64,000 nucleotides of DNA from Brucepastera parasyntrophica. GTDB lineage: Bacteria > Spirochaetota > Spirochaetia > Treponematales > Treponemataceae. Every line of letters starts with the position of its first letter. Within the stretch, counting starts at the first letter, position 1. Location of the stretch: positions 1,978,501-2,042,500 of the forward strand of contig NZ_CP084606.1 in NCBI RefSeq assembly GCF_022376835.1, read 5' to 3'. The notes under the pieces are model-generated. The model was not told the DNA's origin and did not search any database. It worked only from the letters and a program-made list of their open reading frames with translations. The position numbers and the translations under genes are program-made. Shown piece after piece: positions 53,846 to 63,969 of the stretch.

Positions 53846-54844
53846 TTATACTTTAAAGCACCTGACCTTGTGAGGGTGCTTTTTATTTTCTTCGCCGGGA
53901 AGTATCCGCAATTCAGGATGTCCGGAAAAACAGCCCTCATCGGCAAGCGGACATCTCTCGGCAAAGGCGCAGCCGGCAAGTTCCGTTACCGGAGTTTTAA
54001 CTTCGCTCTGGAAGAACCCTTTTTCCTTATTCATTTCATTTTGAGCTACCGCCGGCGTTTTTCCCGCGACACTGGAAAACAGCAGTTTTGTATAAGGATG
54101 CAGGGCTTTCTCATACAGGTCGGCTGCGGAAGCTTCTTCCATTAACTCGCCCCTGTACATAACTCCTATGCGGTCACAGAAATAGCAGGCGACTTTTAGG
54201 TCATGCGCAATGAATAGAAATGAAAGATTTCTCCGGCCGCGTATATCAAGCAGCAGATTCAGAATTTGACCCTGGATGGAAACATCGAGCGCGGATACCA
54301 CCTCGTCACAGATGAGAAGCGACGGCTGCATTATAAGTCCGCGGGCTATGGAAATCCGCTGCCTTTGACCGCCGGAAAATTCAGCTGGCCTTCGTTCAAG
54401 GTCCGACGGCGCCATGCCTACCTCTTCCATTATCGAAGCGGCCTCGGCCCTGGCTTTCTGTTCGCCCGGCCAGCGGGACGACCAGCGGTAGCCGGAAACA
54501 AGGACCTCATAAACCGTCATGCGGGGATTCAGGGAACGGGCCGGGTCCTGAAAAATATATTTTACCTTTTCACGGTACTGCCTGAGGCCCTTTCTTTTCA
54601 GAGTGAGTACATTTTCCCTGTCATGAAAAAGAACTGAACCTTCATCCGGTTCATACATTCTGACAAGCAGCCGGGCTGTTGTGGTTTTTCCGCAGCCGGA
54701 CTCCCCGACAAGTCCGTACGTTTCATTTTCTTCTATCGAAAAAGAAACATCGTTGACCGCGTATACAAACCTGCCGAACCGGGCAAAAAAACCGGCTTCC
54801 AGGTTGAATTTCTTTTTCAGATTAACTGCCTGAATTATTGCCAT
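53846..54844 (-). CDS. oppF: Oligopeptide-type ABC transporter ATPase, OppF
   Basis: 332 residues from ATG 54844, which touches the oppD stop and has a GGGA site; an upstream in-frame start at 54880 lies inside oppD. Walker A GESGCGKTT, signature FSGGQRQRISIARGL, Walker B LLICDEVVSALD, and the C-terminal oligopeptide/dipeptide Cys motif CAFAERCPLADEGC. It powers import together with OppD through the OppBC channel. Last gene of the SBP-oppB-oppC-oppD-oppF operon. Confidence 0.92.
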   Translation of the reverse strand: MAIIQAVNLKKKFNLEAGFFARFGRFVYAVNDVSFSIEENETYGLVGESGCGKTTTARLLVRMYEPDEGSVLFHDRENVLTLKRKGLRQYREKVKYIFQDPARSLNPRMTVYEVLVSGYRWSSRWPGEQKARAEAASIMEEVGMAPSDLERRPAEFSGGQRQRISIARGLIMQPSLLICDEVVSALDVSIQGQILNLLLDIRGRRNLSFLFIAHDLKVACYFCDRIGVMYRGELMEEASAADLYEKALHPYTKLLFSSVAGKTPAVAQNEMNKEKGFFQSEVKTPVTELAGCAFAERCPLADEGCFSGHPELRILPGEENKKHPHKVRCFKV

Positions 54845-54845
54845 A

Positions 54846-55865
54846 TTATTTTCCCGTCCCGGCTGTTTCTTTTTTTGCAAGAATACAGCGCACTGAAGAT
54901 TCTTCCCCTGTGCTTAACAGCTCAGGAATAGCCGTAACACAATCATTTGCGGTAAAAGCGCAGCGTGGAGCAAAAGGACAGCCCTGTTCCGGCCGCAGCG
55001 GGTCGGGGACTTTGCCGGGGATTGAAACCAGCCGCTTTTTTGTATAGTGGCTGCCAAACTGGGGAGAAGCCGCCAGAAGTGCCTGGGTGTAGGGATGTTC
55101 GGGGTTATGTACCAGGTTCCCTGCGATACCCGATTCCATAACCAGTCCTCCGTACATAACCATTATTCTGTCGGATATGTCCGCGACAAGATCAATATTA
55201 TGGCTGATAAAAATAATGGAAATATTCCTGGTTTCCCTGAGCTTTTTCAAAAGCGCGACAATCTGGGCCTGGATAGTAACGTCCAGAGCTGTTGTCGGCT
55301 CATCTGCAATGAGCAGATCGCACCCCTGCGCGAGCGCAAGAGCAATGCCTATCCGCTGGAGCTGTCCGCCTGAAAACTGGTGGGGAAAATTTGCGAGACG
55401 ATCCTCCGCGCTGGCAAGGCCAGCTTCCGACAGCAGAGAAACAGTCCGTTCCTCTGCTGCGGATTTTGTTATTCCCGGATCAGAATTTCTGAAAGTTTCA
55501 AAGAAAACACTTCCTATGTTCTGGAGCGGATCATATGAGCGGCCCGGCTCCTGAAAAATCATTCCGATCTTTTTTCCGCGGTATTTACGCAGCTCTTCGA
55601 TATCCAGTCCTATGAGTTCACTGCCTTCATATTGTATCGAGCCGTTCAGAACAGCGTTTTTCGGCAACAGGCCCGGAATAGCGGATGTTGTAACGCTCTT
55701 GCCCGATCCGCTTTCCCCGACAATGCCCAGAACTTCTCCGCCGTTTACATGAAAAGAAACCCCGCGGACTGCCTGCACATATTGTCTGGCGGTCCCCCGG
55801 TAAACAGGAAAGCCAACATTCAAATCCCTGACTTCCAGCAGGGGCTTTTCGGGAAGGCTGCTCAT
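54846..55865 (-). CDS. oppD: Oligopeptide-type ABC transporter ATPase, OppD
   Basis: 339 residues. Walker A GESGSGKSV, signature FSGGQLQRIGIALAL, Walker B LLIADEPTTALD, and the C-terminal CPFAPRCAFTANDC cluster found in the family and sometimes holding Fe-S. Partner of OppF. It begins within the oppC stop (ATGA) and runs directly into oppF, so translation is coupled through the operon. Confidence 0.92.
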   Translation of the reverse strand: MSSLPEKPLLEVRDLNVGFPVYRGTARQYVQAVRGVSFHVNGGEVLGIVGESGSGKSVTTSAIPGLLPKNAVLNGSIQYEGSELIGLDIEELRKYRGKKIGMIFQEPGRSYDPLQNIGSVFFETFRNSDPGITKSAAEERTVSLLSEAGLASAEDRLANFPHQFSGGQLQRIGIALALAQGCDLLIADEPTTALDVTIQAQIVALLKKLRETRNISIIFISHNIDLVADISDRIMVMYGGLVMESGIAGNLVHNPEHPYTQALLAASPQFGSHYTKKRLVSIPGKVPDPLRPEQGCPFAPRCAFTANDCVTAIPELLSTGEESSVRCILAKKETAGTGK

Positions 55866-57046
55866 AATCCGCCTCCTTCAGACATCACGGCTTCAGTTTC
55901 ATTTTCTTTATTCCCGGTTTTGTTTTTTCCGGATTTCCCGAAAAACTTTTTCAGGCTGAACTTCGGAAAAATTGTATGGTAGGGATCAAAATAATCACGG
56001 AGAATATCTCCCAGAAAATTGAAGGCAAGCGTAACCGCAAGCAAAAACCACACCGGATTAAGCAGCCAGGGATAATTACGCAGATTGCTCAGTGTTGAAA
56101 TGTCCCGCTTTATCAATGATCCCCAGCTTACCGCAGGATCGACGATTCCGAGTCCGAGATATGACAGGGTCGTTTCCGTCATAATAAAGCCCGGGATGCT
56201 GAGGGCAACGCTTACAATCAGCAGACTTGATATCTGGGGAATGATATGTTTGAAAATTATAACGGGAGCGGGGATAGCCTCGAGCTTTGCGTTCAGCACG
56301 AATTCTTCCCTTTTGATCGAATGAACGAGGCCCCGTATTGTCCTTGCCGTTCCCGGCCAGCCGACCAGAGCGAGAATAATTGTAATCATCATATACGCCT
56401 GTCCCGAATCCATATTTGATGAAAGCAGGGAACGCAGAAAAAGAATCAGGTAGAGTCCGGGAATAAGCATAAAGAATTCGGCGAACCTCATGATAGTCCA
56501 ATCCGTTATCCCTCCGAAATAACCGGAAAGGCCGCCGAAGAGTATCGCAAGAATAAGCGAAATGGCCGTAGCGATTAAGCCTATGGTCAGGGAAATGCGG
56601 CTCCCGTAAACGATCCGGGAAAACAAATCTCTTCCCAGATTATCGGCGCCCATCAGAAAAACAGGATAGGAGCCGTCCTTTACCGCGAAAAGGTGGCGCT
56701 CGCACGGAATGACGCCCCACAGTTTATATGGCTCCCCTTTTATGAAAAAACCTATTTCGTTGTACATACCTTTTATCCGCGCGTATTTCCAGTTAACGGT
56801 ATTTATTATGCGGGCTTCCTGAGCCTGCATCTTTCCTCCGGCAAACCTGACGTTCGGCGGATGATATGTCATCTGCTCGAATGATGTAGTCGGCGCGTAA
56901 GGCGCAATAAACTCCGCAAAGATCATAATCAAATACAGAAGGACTAAAACTGTTACAGACACTATTCCAAGCGGACGTGTTCGCAGATATGTTGAGAATT
57001 TGCTAACACTGTTAGCTTTTTTTTCACCGGGATTACTCTTTGCCAT
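55862..57046 (-). CDS. oppC: Oligopeptide-type ABC transporter permease, OppC
   Basis: 394 residues from ATG 57046 (GAGGAT site; the frame extends to 57067). N-terminal membrane helix (about 30-50), a large periplasmic loop of about 110 residues, then five helices with the EAA loop ARTIRGLVHSIKREEFVLNAKLEAIPA that docks on the ATPases. The C-terminus ends in a Lys-rich then acidic tail longer than usual. It overlaps the oppB end by 14 bp. The extended loop is typical of SBP5-type systems from Firmicutes and spirochaetes. Confidence 0.9.
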   Translation of the reverse strand: MAKSNPGEKKANSVSKFSTYLRTRPLGIVSVTVLVLLYLIMIFAEFIAPYAPTTSFEQMTYHPPNVRFAGGKMQAQEARIINTVNWKYARIKGMYNEIGFFIKGEPYKLWGVIPCERHLFAVKDGSYPVFLMGADNLGRDLFSRIVYGSRISLTIGLIATAISLILAILFGGLSGYFGGITDWTIMRFAEFFMLIPGLYLILFLRSLLSSNMDSGQAYMMITIILALVGWPGTARTIRGLVHSIKREEFVLNAKLEAIPAPVIIFKHIIPQISSLLIVSVALSIPGFIMTETTLSYLGLGIVDPAVSWGSLIKRDISTLSNLRNYPWLLNPVWFLLAVTLAFNFLGDILRDYFDPYHTIFPKFSLKKFFGKSGKNKTGNKENETEAVMSEGGGL

Positions 57047-58114
57047 ACCGTATCCTCGGATCAACAAGCGCGAGAATTATATCAGCCAGAACCATACCAA
57101 GCAGAACCAGAAAGGATATAAACATGATGTTTGTCAGAACAAGATTAACATCTTCCTGGATAACGGCTTCATACATTAAACGTCCTATTCCGGGATAGGC
57201 AAAAATAATTTCAAGTATGAGTGAACCTGAAAAAGATTGGCCAGAAGATTCGCGCTTCCGGTAATATATGGATTCAGCGTGTTTCTGAAAGCGTGATTGA
57301 AATATACCCGCCACTCTTTGATTCCCCTCGCTCGCAGACTTGTTATGTAGGGCTGCCCGAGCTGATCAAGCATGGTTGCCCTGATCATCCTCATTGTTCC
57401 GCCTACGCCGCCCAGAAAAGAAGCAAGGAGCGGCAGAAAAATATGGTGCATGTAGCTGAACGTGAATTTTAGGGGTGCTTCCGAAAACGGAAAATCAGGA
57501 TAGGCCGTTACCGGGAAAAGCCCGGTTACCGACGCAAAAAGCTGAAGCAGGATAAGCAGGAGTATGCCCGGAAAAGCGTGAAGCACCAGCGCGAAAAAAC
57601 TGACGGCAAGATCCGTAGCGGTTCCGGCCTTGCTGGAAAAATAAACCCCGAGCAAAAAAGAAAAAAACGTAATCAGCACCAGCGAAATCAGATTCAGCAA
57701 AACAGAATTGAAAAGCCGGGAACTGATAAGAAATGAAACAGGCGCGCGGGAAATCAGACTGACTCCGAGATCCTGATGAATAATAACGCGTTTCAGCCAG
57801 GCGAAATACTGAATGTAAAACGGCTGGTCAAGGCCCAGCTCCGCGCGCTGCGCCGCAAGCTGATCGGCGCTGAAAAAAGTGTCATTTTGACGGCCTGAAC
57901 TTTCCCCGGAGAAGAGCTGCTGCATCATAAGCTGGTCCACAATATCTCCGGGCGCCAGTTCCATAAGTCCGAAAATGGCGAACCCCAGTACAAAAAGAAT
58001 GACTGCCATTGTAATCACTCTGTTGACGATATATGAGACGAGAGGCAGTTTTCTGCGAAACAGATAAAAAGGGCGGAGAATAAAACTGATACACCGGTTT
58101 AAAAACGCTTTCAT
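57033..58114 (-). pseudogene. oppB: Oligopeptide-type ABC transporter permease, OppB, frameshifted
   Basis: Six-helix permease with a first helix at about 25-45, a loop with the family's AQRAELGLDQPFYIQY, and the EAA motif MRMIRATMLDQLGQPYITSLRARGI. The first frame goes off after SANLLANLF (to 57185); the next frame continues SGSLILEIIFAYPGIGRLMYEA to 57033, the standard OppB C-terminus. One missing base in the AAAAA at 57230-57234 restores 360 residues. Starts inside the binding-protein stop (ATGA). Likely functional in the organism. Confidence 0.88.
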
Positions 58115-59982
58115 TTCTGTTTCAGGAATACATGATCGTATTCAAAGCCCCCGATGCTGTCATAATAAATATTTGAAAAGTCCCATTTGTTCCTCAGAGC
58201 GGTAAAGCTCCTCGGCCTTACAAGATAAATAACAGGGCATTCTTCAAGAATGATTTCCTGAAATTCATCCCAGATTTTCCCGGCCTTTTCCGGATCGATT
58301 GTGTAGCACCCTTCATTGTACAGATAATCCAGCCGGGCCTCCCATTCGGTTGCGGGACTGGGCTGAAGCGGATACCACACATGCAGATTTCCCGTTGACG
58401 GCCAGACATTAATACCTTGTGACGGGAACAGATTTCCTCCGCTGAATCCCATTAAAAGCGAATGCCAGTCAAAGGTACTGCTCATCTGCTCTACAAGTTT
58501 CTGAAAATCAACTACCCGGATTTTCACTGTTATACCGACCTTCGAGCAGTCATCCATGATAATTGAAGCGATGTCAGTTTGCGATGTACTGTCTGCTGTT
58601 ATGGTTAAATCAAATTCGACAGCACGGCCTTTTGCATCTTTCATGATACCGGAACTATCCCGTTTTATGCCGATGGAGGAAAGCAGCTCCATAGCCCGCT
58701 GCGGATCATACAGATAATCCATTTTTATTTCAGGATTGTAGTAGGGGTTTGCTTCGGGGAAAAACCCGGATTTTGGTTCCGCCAAACCCCGGTATACCTG
58801 ATTGATAATTCTGTCCCGGTTTAAAAGACAGCTCATTGCCTGCCTGAATTCCTTTTGTGTAAACCATTCATACTGGGCCGTGCCGCTGTGTTTCGGGTTC
58901 TGGTTAAAAGACCAGAACCTTGTCGCGAGGGAACCTTCCGTATTGAAAATGGTATAGTCCGGATTTTTTTTGTTCACCAATTCATTTATGTCTTCGGTGC
59001 GAAGCCCGTAAGCTTCGAGCTTGCCCTGCTTGAAAAGCAGAAATTGCGTATTTGTGTCAGGGAGAATCTGGACAATCATTTCTTCAGGATAGGGGATTGA
59101 GATTCCGTTGCTGTCCTTTTTCCAGTATGAAGGATTTCGTTTATAAACCAGCCGCTGTCCGGGCTTGTATTCCGTCAGAAACCACATTCCCATCGAAGGA
59201 ATCAGCTTCGGGTCCGATGCTACACTGAACAGATCAAGGACGCCCTGCACGCCGCCCTCACGCTTCGCCTTTTCATACAGAAAGCTCGGACCGAAATCCC
59301 TGTTAGTCGCCAACAGAGGATTCGCGATAATGCGGGGAAAATGAAACGCAAACCGGAGATCATCAATTTTTTCAATATCAATGTGCGCTTCGCTTCCGTC
59401 CGGCATGGTTACAAACTGGGAATTATACATTGAACTCTGGAAAGCAGGATCGCCTTCAATTTCATTGTACCAGAAAATGACATCATCGGAAGTTACTTTA
59501 ACTTTTTCATCCGAATTATAAAAACTCCAGTACAGATCATCCCGGAGTGTATATATAACCGACAGTGTGTCGTTTTTTTCATCAACGATAATTTCAGGAG
59601 CCGCACAGTGCCCGACAAATTCCTTTTTTATATAATCGTAATCAACCAGAGTATCATGCATCCTCCGGACTATGAAAGAGGTCTCTGAATCCCGTTCGGA
59701 AATCAGAAGGTTAAAACTTTTCGGATCGGATGTCAAACTTGTATTCCATGTCCCGCCTCTTACGCCGGGAACATATTCTTCGCCCCGCCAGGGTTTGCTT
59801 ACTGTTTTTGCAAGTATTTCGCTGATGCCTTCAGGAGAAAGGGACTCAAGTTCATCAAGGGAAAGTTCTTCGCTTCTGGCGCAGGAAGTGTGTGTATAAA
59901 AACAGGAAAGTATACACATGAATAATATAAGCGTTTTATATATTCCGCTCCGCGGTTTTCTGTTTGTGTATGTTTTCATCAT
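58111..59982 (-). CDS. Family 5 extracellular solute-binding lipoprotein
   Basis: About 623 residues from ATG 59982 (AGAGG site; GTG 59991 is an alternative). A signal peptide ends at HTSC, a lipobox-like site, then an SBP_bac_5 fold: GGTWNTSLTSDPKSFN, the DDVIFWYNEI region (about 170), RQAMSCLLNRDRIINQVYRG (about 395-415) and a C-terminal lobe ending EECPVIYLVRP. It captures peptides, or oligosaccharides in many anaerobes, for OppBCDF. The upstream GH5 gene favours sugar oligomers, an inference. Confidence 0.9.
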   Translation of the reverse strand: MMKTYTNRKPRSGIYKTLILFMCILSCFYTHTSCARSEELSLDELESLSPEGISEILAKTVSKPWRGEEYVPGVRGGTWNTSLTSDPKSFNLLISERDSETSFIVRRMHDTLVDYDYIKKEFVGHCAAPEIIVDEKNDTLSVIYTLRDDLYWSFYNSDEKVKVTSDDVIFWYNEIEGDPAFQSSMYNSQFVTMPDGSEAHIDIEKIDDLRFAFHFPRIIANPLLATNRDFGPSFLYEKAKREGGVQGVLDLFSVASDPKLIPSMGMWFLTEYKPGQRLVYKRNPSYWKKDSNGISIPYPEEMIVQILPDTNTQFLLFKQGKLEAYGLRTEDINELVNKKNPDYTIFNTEGSLATRFWSFNQNPKHSGTAQYEWFTQKEFRQAMSCLLNRDRIINQVYRGLAEPKSGFFPEANPYYNPEIKMDYLYDPQRAMELLSSIGIKRDSSGIMKDAKGRAVEFDLTITADSTSQTDIASIIMDDCSKVGITVKIRVVDFQKLVEQMSSTFDWHSLLMGFSGGNLFPSQGINVWPSTGNLHVWYPLQPSPATEWEARLDYLYNEGCYTIDPEKAGKIWDEFQEIILEECPVIYLVRPRSFTALRNKWDFSNIYYDSIGGFEYDHVFLKQK

Positions 59983-60001
59983 TTTATACACCTCTGCTCT
60001 T

Positions 60002-60160
60002 TGTTTATTCGAGGCGAGGGTTTAATACCCCGCTGCGCTGCGGCGCTTTTTATAATAACCTATAAAAACGTTAGTTTTTGCAGGTTCCATGGTATTAAGC
60101 CCGAGGCCAATTCCTCGGGAGAGAAAAATACTCCGCTGCTCTGCGGCGGGGTATTTTATT
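60002..60160 (+). repeat. Dispersed intergenic element, copy 2 (long form, about 159 bp)
   Basis: Left end TGTTTATTCGAGGCGAGG then GTTTAATACCCCGC. An interior with its own hairpin CCCGAGG/CCTCGGG (60101-60119) follows, and the right end is CTGCTCTGCGGCGGGG then TATTTTATT. It sits between the GH5 and binding-protein genes and touches the GH5 stop. It may contribute processing or attenuation between them. Confidence 0.75.
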
Positions 60161-61870
60161 TTGTTATGTGTATAGCATCTATACACACATATGTGCCGAT
60201 CAAATCTTTTTCTTCCGCAGAGAACTCAAGCCGTTTTACCTTTTCCCAGGAAAAATATCCGGCGGGGTCATACCAGCTTTCACGCAGCGAAGACCAGGCT
60301 CCGCTGTCCTGCATCATGTTCAGAGGTATGCGGATTTTATGCCACTGTCCGTCAGGCGGCAGTATGCTGCTGTCTATTATGTACCGCACCCTCCAGGGAA
60401 TATCCGTTCCCAGACTGTCGGGGTTTATAAAGCGGACTTCAAAAACCGCGTCGGCGTCGGCGCGGGCCATAAATTCAAGCGCATAACCTTCTTCCGCAAG
60501 CCGGCTCAAATCCTGCGCCTTCCGGAATTCAAACCACGCGGCTCCGTATCTTGTACAGTTCCCCCACTGGATTGCGAAACGGCCGTCTCCGGTATTTTCC
60601 GGATAGTAAAAATCAACGGAACCGTTTTCCTTCCAGAACCCGGAATCTATTCCGGGGGCAGTATAATCATCGTAAATCGCAAATCCGGAAGTTACAGGGC
60701 CGGTGTCCTCTTTCTGTTTGGGAGGGACTTTGAACCCGAGGGCCTTAACAACGCCTGTGTTCAGATCGGAAGGGAAATCGCCGCCTTCGCGGGTTTTGAA
60801 CAATCCGAACCCGTCAAAATAATCCCAGCTTGTCCATGCTATGTTTTTCTGTTCCAGCATCCTGCGGACTGTCCGGTACCATCTGACACGGTCAGCCTCC
60901 CGGCTGGTCATCATAAAGACGCCGAACTCGCCGCAAAAAACGGGAACGTTTCTGCTCCTTGAAAAGTTCGCCGCTATATCAAGCAGGCGGTCAAGAGTTT
61001 CAAGGGAAGACCGTTCTTCATACTTGTTCAAGTCCCACTCAACCCAGGTACCCTTCAGTTCTTCGGGTGTTTCGGGCATACGCCGGCTTTCCATAGGAAA
61101 CGGAATCCCTTTAAGAGCGGTAAGATGGGGCTCGCCCCAGTTTGCTCCCTGATGGGTAAAAACCATGGGTTCATAAAAATGAAAGGTATATATAAGATTT
61201 TGATCGTCGTACCGGGGAATAGTGAATATTTTTTTCAGGGAATTGAAATCAGCGGCGCCTACAATTATCGTATGAACCGGATCTATTTTCCTGATGGCTT
61301 CGACAATCCGTCCCTGGACCTCTCCCCATTTTTGTTCTGAAATACCGTGCGGTTCATTCAGAATCTCATACATAACGAACCGGGATCGGTCTTTAAAATG
61401 TTCCGCCATCTGGCCCCAGACTTTCAGCAGAATTTCTTCTATATTTTCTTCCGTGGGAACCGCCGGATCGAAGGAGTGGTTGTCAAGAATAATATACAGG
61501 CCGAGTTCTTCAGCCCAATCGACAGCGGAATCAAGAAACTCCAGAATCAGGGGATCGATTGTATAATCCGGGTCAGTATTGGTCACCCCATTGCGGATAT
61601 CCGTTGTCAGCTTGTGCAGACGGATCGGCAGTCTGATAACATCGGCGCCGAGACTCTTGATATTTTCAAAATCTTTCCGTGTGAATTGGGTAAACTGGAC
61701 TTCCCGCGGACTGTTTTTTTCAAACCACAGGGAGAGATTCACCCCCCTTGAAAAAGGGACAGTTCTCGGATCTGCGGCCTCAGATTTGTCCTGGGTTTTA
61801 CAGCCAAAGAATAAAAAAACACGAGCAACAAAATGAAAGACAAAAACCGGGCATTATTATTTTTTCTCAT
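60156..61870 (-). CDS. GH5-family glycoside hydrolase, lipoprotein, with C-terminal carbohydrate-binding-like domain
   Basis: The open frame starts at GTG 61742 (528 aa). The proper start is ATG 61870 after GGTGGGAT; restoring one base in the A7 run at 61813-61819 gives 571 residues with a lipoprotein signal ending LFFGC. In the 528-aa numbering, the (beta/alpha)8 barrel (1-330) has the acid/base Glu130 in ILNEPHG and nucleophile Glu272 in CGEFG, with HFYEP and WTSWDYFDGFG as subsite residues. The C-terminal 170 residues are a beta-sandwich (YDDYTAPGID..., ending CIDAIHITK) that looks like a CBM. Likely an endo-beta-glucanase or mannanase at the cell surface. Confidence 0.9.
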
Positions 61871-61904
61871 ATCCCACCTTGTATAGATTTTATCCGGCAT
61901 TTGT

Positions 61905-63713
61905 TTATCGGTCAATAAAAACCTCCGCTTCCACGCACCGGACTTTTTTCCCTCCGTTTTTTGTATACACAAACAGAATCGCCTTTGGCGCGTCCCCGCC
62001 GCTGAAGTGAAACTGCTCGTATTCCGTACACGCATACAGTGTCCGCCTTGAGGCTCTCCGCCCTGATCCTGTTCCGGAAAATAAATCCTGTTCCATGAGC
62101 GCCCTGTCATGGGCTTCCTTGGAGTATCTGCGGACATACCATTCCGGGAAGAAGCCTGGCTTTCCCTGCAGCAGGAAATCATATTTCAGATACTCCAGTG
62201 CCAATTCCGCCGGAAAATCGGGAAAATGCTCTTTCTTATCTTTGATATATGCCGCCATGCAGGCAAAAGAATCCGCCGGCTTCCTCGGCAGGAAAATATC
62301 CCCGTCAGGGTAAAACCGGACATTAAAAGATACCATGTCCCGGAAAAATGAAAAGGCATCGTTCCGCATGTTATCAAAAACAAGAAAGGAAATTGTTTTT
62401 CGCATCAGGCCGGAATTATACCAGCTTTCAAGAATATATTCGGTTTCCTTAAGCAGAATTAAATGGCTGTACGGTAAATCGGGAGTCGCCAGTATTTCAT
62501 AGGGGGGTGTTTCAGACCAGAGAAATCCGGAATCGGAACGGACAATGTCTTCCATCGGTGATCCGCTCAGGATTTTGAGGAATCCAAGCTGGAGTATGTC
62601 GGCGCCGAGAGAAAAAGCATAGTTAAAGGAGGCTGCAAAACTTTCGAGATTTTCTGCGGGGAGGCCCGCGATCAGATCTATATGGGTATGAATGGTCTTT
62701 GGTATGCGTCTGATTTTTTCCGCGAGAATGGCCGGATGGGCCGGGCGGCCTACGATTTTCAGGGTTTTTTCATTTATACTCTGTATGCCGATTTCAAACT
62801 GAATAGCACCGTGCGGTACTTTTTCCAGTACAGCGAAAGCTTCCTCTGAAAGGGATTCTGCGGCGATTTCAAAATGAAAAACGGTCTTGCCGTTATGGTT
62901 TTCCGCGATATATGACCAGATTTTCAGAAAGCGGTCAGGTTTAAGATTGAATGTGCGGTCAACGAATTTCACAAGGGGAAATCCTGAATCCATAAAATAG
63001 CTGATTTCAGACAAAACCCGCTCAAACGGATAATAGCGGACACCGGTATCCCTCGCTGAAAGGCAGTATGCGCAGGAATACGGACAACCCCGGCTTGATT
63101 CATAATAGACAATCCGGTGAGCAGGATCAAAATCCATACGTTCGGAAGTATATACAAAAGGAATCCTGTCGAGATTTTCAATCGGCGGCCTGGTTCCCCC
63201 AAAACAGATGGCAGAATTTTCCGTTCCGCCGGATATGCGGGTGTATACACCGGGAATGTTACCCAGTTTTTCCAAAACTGTTCTCTTGTCAGTCTGTGGA
63301 ATAGCGTCGGCAGCCATATCCGCAAATTCCGTAAAAGTCTGTTCGCCTTCGCCTGATAATATAAAATCCGTTTCAGGTGAATCCGAAAAGGTTTTTTCCG
63401 CGGCCCAGGAAACTTCAGGCCCTCCAAGGCCTATAAGAGCCGAAGGCAATATTTTGCGGATATCGGATACCACCCGGAGGATAAACTGCCGGTTCCAGAT
63501 ATAGGTTGAAAAAATTACAATATCAGGACAGACAGAATAAATATCCTTGACTGTTATTTCAGGGAGCTGGTTAATGTTCCACTCTTTGAAGATTATTTCA
63601 GTCTTTTTTTTCCGGACAGAGGATGACCAGGTATCGGCATAGGCCTTCAGAAGGCGGATGGCAAGATTGGTCTGAATATACTTTGCATTTATGCCGGCAA
63701 GCAGTATTCTCAC
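61905..63713 (-). CDS. B12-binding-type radical SAM protein with DUF4080
   Basis: 602 residues. The N-terminal Rossmann-like cobalamin-binding domain (1-170) starts MRILLAGINAKYIQTNLAIR with the strand IGLGGPEVSW and GEGEQTF. The radical SAM core has the cluster motif CPYSCAYC (Cys210, 214, 217), then FVDRTFN and FEIGIQS. The C-terminal part (about 390-600) is DUF4080. The DxHxxG cobalamin ligand motif is not evident, so base-off B12 binding is likely. The reaction is unknown; relatives are common in anaerobes. Lies just downstream of the SRP RNA, upstream of GH5. Confidence 0.88.
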   Translation of the reverse strand: MRILLAGINAKYIQTNLAIRLLKAYADTWSSSVRKKKTEIIFKEWNINQLPEITVKDIYSVCPDIVIFSTYIWNRQFILRVVSDIRKILPSALIGLGGPEVSWAAEKTFSDSPETDFILSGEGEQTFTEFADMAADAIPQTDKRTVLEKLGNIPGVYTRISGGTENSAICFGGTRPPIENLDRIPFVYTSERMDFDPAHRIVYYESSRGCPYSCAYCLSARDTGVRYYPFERVLSEISYFMDSGFPLVKFVDRTFNLKPDRFLKIWSYIAENHNGKTVFHFEIAAESLSEEAFAVLEKVPHGAIQFEIGIQSINEKTLKIVGRPAHPAILAEKIRRIPKTIHTHIDLIAGLPAENLESFAASFNYAFSLGADILQLGFLKILSGSPMEDIVRSDSGFLWSETPPYEILATPDLPYSHLILLKETEYILESWYNSGLMRKTISFLVFDNMRNDAFSFFRDMVSFNVRFYPDGDIFLPRKPADSFACMAAYIKDKKEHFPDFPAELALEYLKYDFLLQGKPGFFPEWYVRRYSKEAHDRALMEQDLFSGTGSGRRASRRTLYACTEYEQFHFSGGDAPKAILFVYTKNGGKKVRCVEAEVFIDR

Positions 63714-63784
63714 GGATAGTAAGATAGCATATATCCGTCAGGTATGTAAGTTGATCATTTAAAACCAAAAACCCTTCTGAAAAG

Positions 63785-63879
63785 TCCAGGTACACTACGG
63801 CACAAAAACCGGCTGCCTACCGCTGCTTCCTTCCGGATCTGACGGGGTTTGGAAGAGGTTTTTTGCATAGGACCTGGAC
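63785..63879 (-). ncRNA. ffs: Signal recognition particle RNA, small bacterial type
   Basis: A 95-nt RNA on the minus strand. Its ends GTCCAGGT and ACCTGGAC pair exactly, and the apical helix 8 contains TCCGGAAGGAAGCAGCGG, the conserved GGAA tetraloop and internal-loop sequence that binds Ffh. No Alu domain, so it is the 4.5S type. It directs ribosomes making membrane proteins to the FtsY receptor. Transcribed toward the radical SAM gene. Confidence 0.92.
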
Positions 63880-63969
63880 ATTCCGGAAAGGTCTTCGGTG
63901 TACAGGTTTTTCTTTGCTGTCCGGAAATCCTGTTTTTGATCTCCAGTCAGCCCGAAAACTTTGCGTTAG

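Noticed and set aside
3555..61870. Programmed frameshifting or phase variation as the reason for the many broken genes
   Set aside because: The runs are short (2-7 bases), lie in unrelated housekeeping and surface genes alike, lack slippery-site/pseudoknot structure, and always miss one base; sequencing error is simpler.
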